Assembly: GCA_041395205.1 (NCBI GenBank)
Contig: JAWLAZ010000006.1
Span: forward strand, 35,027-99,026
Direction: 5' to 3'
Length of the DNA: 64,000 nt
DNA from: JAHEFU01 sp041395205
Lineage (GTDB): Bacteria; 4484-113; JAFGCY01
The position numbers were made by a program, and so were the translations under genes. Below the pieces are notes generated by a model, which saw only the letters and a list, made by a program, of their open reading frames with translations, did no database searches and was not told the DNA's origin. Below, piece by piece: positions 16,732-24,197 of the stretch (the first letter of the stretch is position 1; each line of letters begins with the position of its first letter).

Positions 16732-17820
16732 GTGCTGACACATGCCGAGATCCGCGAACGCAGCCTGGCTGCCGATACGCTCAATCTGAGCAACGATGAG
16801 CTCAGGGAGGTCGCGCGCACGCTGCGCAGGGACGCGGTGATGATGACCAACGCCGCCAACAGCGGCCATACCGGCGGACCCTTCAGCATGGCGGACTACA
16901 CGGCCGCGCTGGTGTTCAACCACCTGCGCATCCGCCCCCATCAGCCCTACTGGCCGGACCGCGACAAGTTCGTGATCTCCAACGGCCACGTCAGCGCGCT
17001 GCAGTACAGCCTGCTGTCGCGCCGTGGCTACTTCAGTCCGGGCTACCTGCTGACCTTCCGCTCCACCCCGAGCCGTCTGCAGGGCCATCCGAACCACATC
17101 AAGCTGCCGGGCATCGAGATCGGCACCGGCTCGCTCGGGCAGGGCCTCTCCGTGGCGCACGGCATGGCGCTCGGGAAGAAGCTGGAGGGCAAGGGCGAGC
17201 AGTTCGTCTACTGCAATGTCGGCGACGGCGAGATGCAGGAGGGGCAGATCTGGGAAGCGATCATGCACGCCGGGCACCGTGGCACGGACAACCTCGTGAT
17301 GAGCTGTGACTACAACGACATCCAGATCGACGGGCGCGTGAAGGACGTGAAGCGCCTCGACCCGCTGGATAAGAAGCTGGAGGCCTGCCACTGGCTGGTG
17401 CAGAACGTGGACGGGCATGACCTGGACGCGATCAATGCGGCCTGGAGCTGGGCTCGCAAGCAGGAGGGCAGCCCGAAGGCGCTGATCTTCCACACCACGA
17501 TGATGAAGGGCGTGCCGGAGTACGAGGACATCTTCAAGTGGCACGGCAAGGCCTGCACCGATGCGGAGGCAACAGCCTGCCTGAAGGCGCTCGGCTATGA
17601 ATTCGAGAGCCTCGACGAGGTGCGTGCGGAGTACGGCGCGCCGGTCTACGACGGCGTGGTGCAGCAGATCCAGGCCAGCCCCTGGGCGCGCGTGGTGCAC
17701 ATGGACAGCGAGGGCCCGGGCGGCCCGGCGGATCTGACGATCACCGAGCAGCGCCACAACACCCTGCACCCTGACGCGGTCAAGCCGGACCACTTCCGGG
17801 AAATGAGTCCCGTGGAGTAG
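16732..17820 (+). CDS. Transketolase, N-terminal (TPP-binding) subunit
   Basis: 362-aa subunit carrying the thiamine-diphosphate pyrophosphate-binding half of transketolase. SGHTGG (44-49), NGHVS (84-88) and the TPP motif GDGEMQEG followed 28 residues later by Asn195 (DYND) are intact. Starts at GTG with GGGGTGA just upstream; no in-frame ATG lies near. It is longer than typical N-subunits, with a C-terminal extension of ~80 residues. It should pair with the C-subunit at 24198 to move two-carbon ketol units between sugar phosphates in the pentose phosphate pathway. Unusually, the partner gene is ~6.4 kb away rather than adjacent. Cytoplasmic. Function is secure; sugar specificity is not known. 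Confidence 0.92.
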   Translation: MLTHAEIRERSLAADTLNLSNDELREVARTLRRDAVMMTNAANSGHTGGPFSMADYTAALVFNHLRIRPHQPYWPDRDKFVISNGHVSALQYSLLSRRGYFSPGYLLTFRSTPSRLQGHPNHIKLPGIEIGTGSLGQGLSVAHGMALGKKLEGKGEQFVYCNVGDGEMQEGQIWEAIMHAGHRGTDNLVMSCDYNDIQIDGRVKDVKRLDPLDKKLEACHWLVQNVDGHDLDAINAAWSWARKQEGSPKALIFHTTMMKGVPEYEDIFKWHGKACTDAEATACLKALGYEFESLDEVRAEYGAPVYDGVVQQIQASPWARVVHMDSEGPGGPADLTITEQRHNTLHPDAVKPDHFREMSPVE

Positions 17821-17884
17821 GTAGGTCGAAGCTTGCTTCGGCAACGGAGCTGCGGCGCAAGCCGCACAACGAGCCCGCAGGGGT

Positions 17885-18137
17885 TTTACCACAGAGGGCA
17901 CAGGGAGCACAGAGTTTACTGAACTCTCAACATTGCCACTTCGATATCGGCAATGGAGGTGCGATCCCGCCAAGGCGGGACTGTCGCACAACGGAGCTAC
18001 CCGCTTCAGCGGTAGCCGGAGGCCTGATGTCAGTCAGGCAAATGAGCCCACAGAGCTGTTTAACCACAGAGGGCACAGGGAGCACAGAGTTTTCCTGGGT
18101 CAATACTTTGCGACCAGCCAGGTTACGGTGCTGCGAC
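17885..18137 (+). repeat. 253-bp direct repeat, copy 1
   Basis: Nearly identical to 18217-18469, offset 332 bp, with only a few mismatches (for example acgg/atgg near the right end). The copy boundaries fall in a TTTACCACAGAG word and in a GCTGCGAC word. A recent segmental duplication inside non-coding DNA is the simplest reading. Confidence 0.85.
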
Positions 18138-18216
18138 GCAAGCCGCACAACGGAGCTATCCGCTTCAGCGGTAGCCGGAGGCCTGATGTCAGTCAGGCAA
18201 ATGAGCCCGCAGAGGG

Positions 18217-18469
18217 TTTACCACAGAGGGCACAGGGAGCACAGAGTTTACTGAACTCTCAACATTGCCACTTCGATATCGGCAATGGAGGTGCGATCCC
18301 GCCAAGGCGGGACTGTCGCACAACGGAGCTATCCGCTTCAGCGGTAGCCGGAGGCCTGATGTCAGTCAGGCAAATGAGCCCACAGAGCTGTTTAACCACA
18401 GAGGGCACAGGGAGCACAGAGTTTTCCTGGGTCAATACTTTGCGACCAGCCAGGTTATGGTGCTGCGAC
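18217..18469 (+). repeat. 253-bp direct repeat, copy 2
   Basis: Second copy of the segment at 17885-18137, separated from it by 79 bp that itself consists of hairpin modules. Confidence 0.85.
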
Positions 18470-18824
18470 TTCAACATTACCCGCTTCACTTCCGATGATC
18501 GGCAATGAGCCCGCAGAGGGTTTAACCACAGAGGGCCAAGGCACAGAGTGTTGGGGATCAAATCTGGCGACCACCAACGGAGCTGCGGCGCAAGCGGAGC
18601 TATCCGCGCCCGGAGGCCTGATGTCAGTCAGGCCGTGATGTTTAACCACAGAGGGCACAGGGAGCACGGAGTTCCCATAAGGCAGCTTGTTGGCAACAAC
18701 ATCATGTCCATTTACTGCTGCCTGCATTATGCCAGCCGGACATTCCGGGTGGGGTGATGCCGCAGGCATCGCCACGGGCGGGGATGTCAGACAGGCCGGC
18801 TGGCGGGATTCAGCAACTGATTGC

Positions 18825-18830
18825 TAGAAT
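18825..18830 (+). promoter_or_regulatory. TAGAAT box upstream of VOC protein
   Basis: GC-TAGAAT-GGC, 45 nt before the GTG start at 18876, matching the recurring box form seen at 16694 and 20188. No clear -35. Confidence 0.4.
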
Positions 18831-18875
18831 GGCTCGTGACGCTTGGGGGAGCAATCGAGCATTCAGGAGTCCGCT

Positions 18876-19799
18876 GTGAACAGATCGATCTGCAAACACC
18901 TTCCGGCCATTGCGGCCAGCTGCCTGTTGTCATTTCCACTATCCGCTTTCGCCCAGGAGGCTTCGATGGATGCTCAGAACAGCAGTGATGCCCACCGCCT
19001 GCAGGTCGCCGAGCTGGTCTGCTTCGCCGGGGACTGGACGGCCTGCCGCGATTTCTACCGTGACAGGCTGGGCTGGACGGTGCTGTTCGAGTTCGGTGAC
19101 CAGTACGCCTCGATCGACTGCGACGGGGCCTACCAGCTTTCGCTGGTCAGCGCGACATGGGCGGCAGGCTACGTTGCCGGCGGGCCGACGCCGCCTGCCA
19201 ACCTCAGTTTCCAGAGCTTCGACCTGGCCACGGACCGCGCGCGGCTGATCGCACTTGGCAATGACTGCACGGAGATCACGGGTGATGAATCGATGCAGAC
19301 CTTTGAAGTGCGGCACCCGTATGGCAGGCCAATGATCTTCTGGGCGGATGCCAACAGTACGGTGGCCGCCACGCAGGCCGTGGAAGCCCATCAGGCACAG
19401 GCCCCGGCATCCAGCCGCTACGGCATGGGTGAAGCGCTGGTGTTCGTTGACAACATAGATGAGGCGACCGAGTGGTACACCGGCCGCCTGGCCTTCAGTG
19501 TGCTGCAGGAACATGGCAGTGTCTACAAGGCGCTCAAGTTCAGTGACGAGGGACGCTTCGTCGGCCTGATGGACTGGGCCAGCTGGTGGGGCGGTGGCAA
19601 CCCGGAGGGCAGTGAGCCGGCGCCCCTGCGCCTGTGCTTTGAATGCCAGGACATCGCCGCCGAACATGCACGCCTCGTTGCCAGTGGCGCCGGGCCGGAA
19701 GTGCTGCAGGGTGAGCCTCAGGACCTTCAGTGGTTCAGCGTAAGTGATCCGGCCGGCAATGTGGTGACCTTCTGGCAGTACGGGGCGAGTGGGCAGTAG
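18876..19799 (+). CDS. Exported protein with two VOC (glyoxalase/bleomycin-resistance fold) domains
   Basis: 307-aa protein. GTG at 18876 is chosen because AGGAG lies 6-7 nt upstream and it opens a signal peptide (hydrophobic core, then AFA-QEA cleavage-like site). Two vicinal-oxygen-chelate domains follow: ~45-155 (ELVCFAGDWTACRDFYRDRLGW ... GRPMIFW) and ~165-300 (EALVFVDNIDEATEWYTGRLAF ... DPAGNVVTFW). Both keep the beta-alpha-beta-beta-beta pattern and the terminal F-W strand. The classic metal-binding His/Glu set is not clearly present, so enzymatic activity is uncertain; binding of a small hydrophobic ligand in the periplasm is possible. The stop codon lies inside a GGCAGTA heptamer pair, which supplies the final Gln codon region. 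Confidence 0.8.
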   Translation: MNRSICKHLPAIAASCLLSFPLSAFAQEASMDAQNSSDAHRLQVAELVCFAGDWTACRDFYRDRLGWTVLFEFGDQYASIDCDGAYQLSLVSATWAAGYVAGGPTPPANLSFQSFDLATDRARLIALGNDCTEITGDESMQTFEVRHPYGRPMIFWADANSTVAATQAVEAHQAQAPASSRYGMGEALVFVDNIDEATEWYTGRLAFSVLQEHGSVYKALKFSDEGRFVGLMDWASWWGGGNPEGSEPAPLRLCFECQDIAAEHARLVASGAGPEVLQGEPQDLQWFSVSDPAGNVVTFWQYGASGQ

Positions 19800-19805
19800 G
19801 CAGTA
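19792..19805 (+). repeat. (GGCAGTA)2 heptamer repeat spanning a stop codon
   Basis: Two perfect GGCAGTA copies at 19792-19798 and 19799-19805. The TAG stop of the VOC gene (19797-19799) is formed by the end of copy 1 and the first base of copy 2. Confidence 0.7.
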
Positions 19806-20187
19806 GGGAGGCCAGGCTGTAAGCCTGGCAAGGCAGAAGGCAGAAGGCAGAAGGCAGAAGGCAGAAGGCAGAAGCAGAATGAGAATCAGGAGGTGCGGCA
19901 CTTGTTGCCGCACAATCTTCCTCAGTCCACTACACCCAACAACCCAGTTCCTAAGTCCTCACCAGCCGCCGGCCTATGTGACATCCCCTCCCGTGGTGAT
20001 CACGCCTGCGGCATGATCACCCCGCCCTGGATGTCCGGCGGCTGGGGAAGGCATGATCAGTGCATCGAAGCAAAGAGAATAGTAGAGTGAGCAATGAGGG
20101 AGCTGCGAAGCGCAGCAGTGCAAAACGGCAGTGCTACACTCCGCAGTCGCAGCATATCCAGGGCGGGACAGTCCTGATCGGCTCGGC
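19806..20187. other. Intergenic DNA with heptamer array and hairpins
   Basis: No gene is seen. It contains the GGCAGAA array (19832-19873), a hairpin module GGAG-GTGCGGCA-CTTGT-TGCCGCAC-AA near 19888-19915, a GC-rich palindromic patch near 19990-20045, and a further hairpin module near 20097-20115 (GGGAGCTGCGAAGCGCAGC). Confidence 0.6.
19832..19873 (+). repeat. (GGCAGAA)6 heptanucleotide tandem repeat
   Basis: Six perfect tandem copies of GGCAGAA, then a partial copy. The unit length matches the other heptamer arrays in the window (19792, 29983, 31381). Confidence 0.95.
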
Positions 20188-20193
20188 TACAAT
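20188..20193 (+). promoter_or_regulatory. TACAAT box implying leaderless mRNA
   Basis: GC-TACAAT ends only 6 nt before the ATG at 20200. A -10 box places transcription start about 7 nt downstream, so the mRNA would begin at or next to the start codon. No Shine-Dalgarno sequence is present, which fits a leaderless message. Confidence 0.5.
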
Positions 20194-20199
20194 CAGGCC

Positions 20200-21081
20200 A
20201 TGATGAAGCAAGAACTCCTGAAGCTCCTCGGGGATTTCCCGGGCAAGGCAGCACTCGATCCGCTGATCCTGGCTGAGGAAGACAGGGGTTCATACCTGCA
20301 GCGAAAAGTTGAATACTCCTCGGAAGCAGGCGAACGGATTCCTGCATATCTGCTGTTGCCGAAGCTTGAAGGCAGGCTGCCAGCAGTATTCGCCCACCAC
20401 CAGCATGCCGGCAATTTCGAACTTGGCAAGAGTGAAGTCGTCGGTCTGGCGGGAGACCCGGATCAGGGTTATGCAAGGGAACTTGCCGAGCGCGGTTATG
20501 TTGTCATTGCGCCGGATGCCATCGGTTTCGAAGCGCGCAACGATACCGGCAATACCGGCGGCTCGGCGTACAGGGAGTTCACTGCGCGTCTGGTCAGGGG
20601 ATCTTCACTGAATGCAAAGGCTGTGCACGACATTTCTGCGGCTGTAGATTACCTGTACACACTGCCGGAAGTTGATGCTGAGAGAATCGGATTCATCGGC
20701 CATTCCTATGGCGGGCAGATGGCACTCTGGTATCCGGCATTTGACAAGCGCATCAGGGCCACCGTTTCAAACTGCCGCTGCATCTCCTATGCGGAATCGC
20801 TGGAGAAGGACATCGGCATCCAGCTGGAGTTCGCGATTCCGGGGATTGCCAGCTGGGGCGATATCGGGGATCTGGTCGGCCTGTTTGACAAGTGCTCAAC
20901 GCTGATCTCGGCGACCACGGATGACAAGTACAGCCTTGGAGCACAGGCGCTTGCTGATTACATCAGGGCTGGTTACCCTGCCCAGAACCTGGATTTGAAG
21001 ATATATGAAGGCGGGCATGTGTTCACGCCGGAGATGCGGGAGTATGCCTACGCCTGGCTGGATGCCAGATTGCGGCGCTAG
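20200..21081 (+). CDS. Alpha/beta hydrolase, dienelactone-hydrolase/acyl-esterase-like
   Basis: 293-aa cytoplasmic hydrolase (no signal peptide). The nucleophile elbow is GHSYGG with Ser169. His273 (EGGHVF) is the likely catalytic histidine and Asp241 or Asp242 (SATTDD) the acid. The N-terminal part (YLLLPKLEGRLPAVFAHHQHAGNFELGKSEVVG, in two blocks) gives the oxyanion-hole strand and a His-rich loop common in the acetyl-xylan-esterase/dienelactone hydrolase branch. ATG at 20200 is chosen; the frame upstream has no start signal. A -10-like box sits 6 nt before it, so it may be leaderless. Substrate unknown; it stands alone between repeat blocks. Confidence 0.85.
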   Translation: MMKQELLKLLGDFPGKAALDPLILAEEDRGSYLQRKVEYSSEAGERIPAYLLLPKLEGRLPAVFAHHQHAGNFELGKSEVVGLAGDPDQGYARELAERGYVVIAPDAIGFEARNDTGNTGGSAYREFTARLVRGSSLNAKAVHDISAAVDYLYTLPEVDAERIGFIGHSYGGQMALWYPAFDKRIRATVSNCRCISYAESLEKDIGIQLEFAIPGIASWGDIGDLVGLFDKCSTLISATTDDKYSLGAQALADYIRAGYPAQNLDLKIYEGGHVFTPEMREYAYAWLDARLRR

Positions 21082-21109
21082 GGCCGGATTGCCGATTCGA
21101 ATCCTCGCG

Positions 21110-21177
21110 GATAGCCAGCGGGCCGAGCTGACGCTCGACCACCTGCGCCTGGCTTGCGCCAGACCTCCATTGTTCCA
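21110..21177. repeat. Mini-hairpin modules next to a stop codon
   Basis: Two units read on the minus strand just after the TGA of the PKD lipoprotein: GGAGGTCTGGCGCAAGCCAG, then a GGTGG-led unit with stem GAGCGTCAGCTC. They have the same layout as the arrays at 200 and 40900. Confidence 0.7.
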
Positions 21178-23817
21178 TCACTCGCCCGTGGCGTCGGCCG
21201 GCAGCTTGACCATGTAGTGCAGGCGGTCGTCGGAATTGTCATGGTAGACCAGTGCCGGGATTCCGCCGATGATCGCCAGGTCCAGGTCGCTGGCATCCAC
21301 CGGGCCATGCACGATCTGCCGGTTGAACTGCCAGTCCATGCCGCTGCTGCCATCCGGACTGCCACTGGAGTTGACGGCTTCCACGTAGAAGATGCCATTG
21401 CCAAAGGTGTTATAGGCTACGATCGGCACGCCTTCATGCACGATTGCCGCAAAGTTCTCAGCACCTGTCTGGTTGTTGCCGATGATGTTGACATCGCTGC
21501 CCCAGTCCGCCGCATCCAGGCCGTCGACGCTTGAGCTCTGCTGGAAGGTCAGGCGGTTCAGGGTGCTGAGTTCGCCGATGATGGCCGGCTTGCCACCGAT
21601 CTCCAGCAGCCTGTGCCCGCGCAGGTAGCCATCCGCTGCCAGGCGCTGGCCGAACAGGCTCGTGAAGTTTGCGGCATCACTGAAGCGATGCACGTTCAGG
21701 CCCTGGCTGCTGCCCAGCTGCCAGTCCGTCACCGTTGCCAGACCATCGATCTCCAGCAGGTCGCTGGTGTAACCGCCGTCGCTCAGGATTATCGGGCTGC
21801 CCCAGCTTGTGCCCGTGGTATCAGTGGCGCGCAGGTACCGCAGCTCCGTGCTGCAGCGGTATGCTATTGCCGGATTGCCGTTGATCACTTCCAGGTCCGG
21901 GAAGCGGCAGAAGCTGGTGCTGTTGTCAACGAGGGTGGGGCTCGGCCAGGCGGCACCGCTGGCACCGCTTTGATCCGTGGCCCGCACGTAGTACAGTTCC
22001 TTGCCATCGCCGTTGCAGTAGGCCAGTGCCGGGTTGCCATCCACGATCCTGAGGCGGGTCCGGCCGGACAGGTCGGTGTAGGGCACTCCCAGGTCGTCAA
22101 TGATCACCGCGCCCCAGCTGCTGCCGCTGCTGCCGTAGGCGGTGTCAGCCCGGGCGTACATCATCTTGTCGTTGGCATCATCATAGAAGCTGATGGCGGG
22201 CCTGTCGTTGACATCCAGCACGGCGCAGCCGTCTCCCGAGCCCGGCGGTGTGACGGCATAGGCGTCCCAGGGCGTGACCCGCAGCGGGACGCTGTCCGTG
22301 GCGACATTGCCCTCGGCGTCCGTCACGCGCACGCTGACAGTGATGTCCAGCTCATCCATGTAGACCACGGCGTTCAGCAGTGGCTGGCCGGAGACGGGAT
22401 TGCCCCAGGCGTCCGTGCTCTCCGCCGGGATGCTGGAGAGTTCGCTGTAGTTGCCGTCGCCATCGAGGTCCCATTCATAGTTGGCAATGTCGTTGTCCGG
22501 GTCGCTGCTGCCCGTTGCATCGAAGCTGAGCTTCAGCGGATACGCCCCGACGCTTGCGGATGCACTCAGCACGGCCACGGGCGGGCTGCTGCTGGCGGTG
22601 ATCAGCAGGCTGGCCTGGGAGATGTTGCCGTCGTTGTCAGTGACGCGCACACCGGCTTCATAGCTGCCGGGGTTGCTGTAGGTCACGGCGGCGGGCATGC
22701 TGCTGCCCTGCGCCAGGCCTTCCGGCCCCGACTCATTGAAGATTCCGTCGCCATCGAAGTCCCAGCTGTAGCCGGTGATCGTGCCGTCTGGATCGGAGCT
22801 GCCGCTGGCATCGAAACTGACGCTGAGCGGCACGCTGCCGCTGGTCACGTCAGCCTGCAGGTCGGCGAGCGGCGGCGGCGAATCGGAGACGAAGAGCTGG
22901 CGGGTGGAAGTGTCAGAATCGCCGTAGTCATCGAGCACGCGCAGGGAGATGTCGTAGGTCCCGGCCGTGGCGAAGTCGAGCGTGTGCGGGCCGCCGCTGC
23001 CCTGGGCCGTGGCTTCCGCGCCGGGTTCATTGAAGATCCCGTCGCCATCGAAGTCCCAGTGATAGTCGGCGATGCTGCCATCCGGATCACTGCTGTTGAT
23101 GCCGCCGACGTTGATCTGCAGCGGGGCTTCACCGCTCAGGGTGCTGAGCTGCAGCACGGCCTTGGGCGGGAGCTGGGTGAACATGTTGAGCTGCTCCAGC
23201 AGCAGCGGGTCCTCACCGAGGGCCAGGACCACGATGTAGAGCCTGCCTGTGGCGGGTGTGAGCCAGGCGCTGATGTCACCGAGCGGCAGGGACTGGGCCT
23301 TGAACCAGGGACCGGCCTGCCAGTCCCAGCGGTTGCTCTCCCAGTTGGCGAGGCCGATGTAGACATTGCCTTCGGTGCTGGCCTTGCGCCACTGCAGGCG
23401 CAGCTTCATTGGGTCCGCGGCATAGGCCGGGAACTGCAGCTCATAGATGCCGTAGGCGGTGCTGCCGCTGCCGCCGGTCCAGGCCGGGGAGAACTGCACG
23501 CCCTCGCCATCGGTTTCGGGTGCCAGGTTGGCATTGACCAGCCCGGGCAGGAATTCGGAGCCGAGGCGTTCGCCTTCCGCAAAGCTCACGAATGAGATGC
23601 TGCGCTGCGGGGCTGCGGCATCCCCGCCGGCAGCGAGCAGCTCTGCGGGAGAGGGCAGGGCCGGCAGGAAGCTGCCCTTCTCCGTCTGCATAGCTTGCTG
23701 CGCAGGCTCAGGGCTGACAGGCTGCCGGCTTGCACCGCAGCCGGCAAGCAGGATCAGCAGGCAGAGCCAGCCGGCACGGGCTGCCTGGAAAAAATTCGAG
23801 CGAAAACTGTTGCGCAT
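21178..23817 (-). CDS. PKD-domain surface lipoprotein with NRWDW module
   Basis: 879-aa predicted lipoprotein; the start at 23817 follows AGGTGG and gives a signal peptide ending LLAGC. Residues ~110-205 hold the shared module (TAYGIYELQFPAY ... YIGLANWESNRWDW ... LYIVVLALGEDPLLL). Three PKD-type domains follow (~215-290, ~300-380, ~390-475), each with a DxDGDGxF/Y loop, for example WDFDGDGIFNE. The C-terminal ~380 residues repeat a pattern like NPAIAYxxxxxLxYxRAxDxxGxxWG, suggesting an extracellular propeller of about six or seven blades. Likely a surface binding or structural protein; no catalytic residues are recognised. Confidence 0.85.
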   Translation of the reverse strand: MRNSFRSNFFQAARAGWLCLLILLAGCGASRQPVSPEPAQQAMQTEKGSFLPALPSPAELLAAGGDAAAPQRSISFVSFAEGERLGSEFLPGLVNANLAPETDGEGVQFSPAWTGGSGSTAYGIYELQFPAYAADPMKLRLQWRKASTEGNVYIGLANWESNRWDWQAGPWFKAQSLPLGDISAWLTPATGRLYIVVLALGEDPLLLEQLNMFTQLPPKAVLQLSTLSGEAPLQINVGGINSSDPDGSIADYHWDFDGDGIFNEPGAEATAQGSGGPHTLDFATAGTYDISLRVLDDYGDSDTSTRQLFVSDSPPPLADLQADVTSGSVPLSVSFDASGSSDPDGTITGYSWDFDGDGIFNESGPEGLAQGSSMPAAVTYSNPGSYEAGVRVTDNDGNISQASLLITASSSPPVAVLSASASVGAYPLKLSFDATGSSDPDNDIANYEWDLDGDGNYSELSSIPAESTDAWGNPVSGQPLLNAVVYMDELDITVSVRVTDAEGNVATDSVPLRVTPWDAYAVTPPGSGDGCAVLDVNDRPAISFYDDANDKMMYARADTAYGSSGSSWGAVIIDDLGVPYTDLSGRTRLRIVDGNPALAYCNGDGKELYYVRATDQSGASGAAWPSPTLVDNSTSFCRFPDLEVINGNPAIAYRCSTELRYLRATDTTGTSWGSPIILSDGGYTSDLLEIDGLATVTDWQLGSSQGLNVHRFSDAANFTSLFGQRLAADGYLRGHRLLEIGGKPAIIGELSTLNRLTFQQSSSVDGLDAADWGSDVNIIGNNQTGAENFAAIVHEGVPIVAYNTFGNGIFYVEAVNSSGSPDGSSGMDWQFNRQIVHGPVDASDLDLAIIGGIPALVYHDNSDDRLHYMVKLPADATGE

Positions 23818-24054
23818 CCGGGAACCACCTATCTGTAGAAGCAACATTATAGAGAGGGGGATTTGCCGGGAAGTTGCAGCGAAAGGGGATGGTAATCGCG
23901 GAGCAATGATGGGAGAGCAGTGTAATCAAAGCAATGAGCAATGAAGAGTGAGCAATGATTCCATGCTGCATCGAAGTTGGCTCAGTCAGGATTGGCTCAT
24001 TGCTCATCACTTGTAGCTCATTGCTCGGTATTACCCATCCCATGCCCCTTTGCC

Positions 24055-24150
24055 CGACTGACATCGGGCCTCCACCCCGGCTGAAGCGGGTAGCTCCCAC
24101 TACCGCTGAAGCAGGCAGCTCCCATAGCCGGACTTACATCCGGCCTCCAA
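24055..24150. repeat. Mini-hairpin module block
   Basis: Four units including GACTGACATCGGGCCTCC, GGCTGAAGCGGGTAGCTCC, TACCGCTGAAGCAGGCAGCTCC-type (split by mutation) and CCGGACTTACATCCGGCCTCC-type stems. Orientation is opposite to the transketolase C-subunit downstream. Some stems carry mismatches, so this block looks older than the one at 40900. Confidence 0.65.
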
Positions 24151-24159
24151 CGCACCTTA

Positions 24160-24165
24160 TATAAT
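24160..24165 (+). promoter_or_regulatory. TATAAT box for transketolase C-subunit
   Basis: Perfect TATAAT, 32 nt before the ATG at 24198. No good -35. A small hairpin (CTGCCG-CTGCGAA-CGGCAG) lies between box and start, with its right arm next to the AGGA ribosome-binding site. Confidence 0.5.
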
Positions 24166-24197
24166 CTTCCTGCCGCTGCGAACGGCAGGACAAGACA

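Larger units (their letters stand above)
17821..18700. repeat. Intergenic repeat cluster (hairpin modules plus CCACAGAGGGCACAGG elements)
   Basis: No gene is seen in this ~0.9 kb. It starts at the transketolase stop codon with hairpin modules (17823-17870) and then alternates three elements: a word containing CCACAGAGGGCACAGG (about 17888, 18064, 18220, 18394, 18640), hairpin modules with GGAG leaders, and filler. Open frames through it only translate the repeats (NHRGHREHR-type peptides) and are not genes. Confidence 0.85.
23818..24197. other. Intergenic DNA with hairpin modules and promoter
   Basis: No gene is seen. It contains AGCAATG repeats (two tandem copies at 23930-23943 and scattered ones), a hairpin-module block at about 24055-24150 with CTCC trailers on the plus strand, and a TATAAT box. 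Confidence 0.6.

Noticed and set aside
17933..18561. Open frames in the repeat cluster reading NHRGHREHR or VLPVPSVVK
   Set aside because: They translate only the intergenic repeat elements, recur in several frames and on both strands, and lack ribosome-binding sites.
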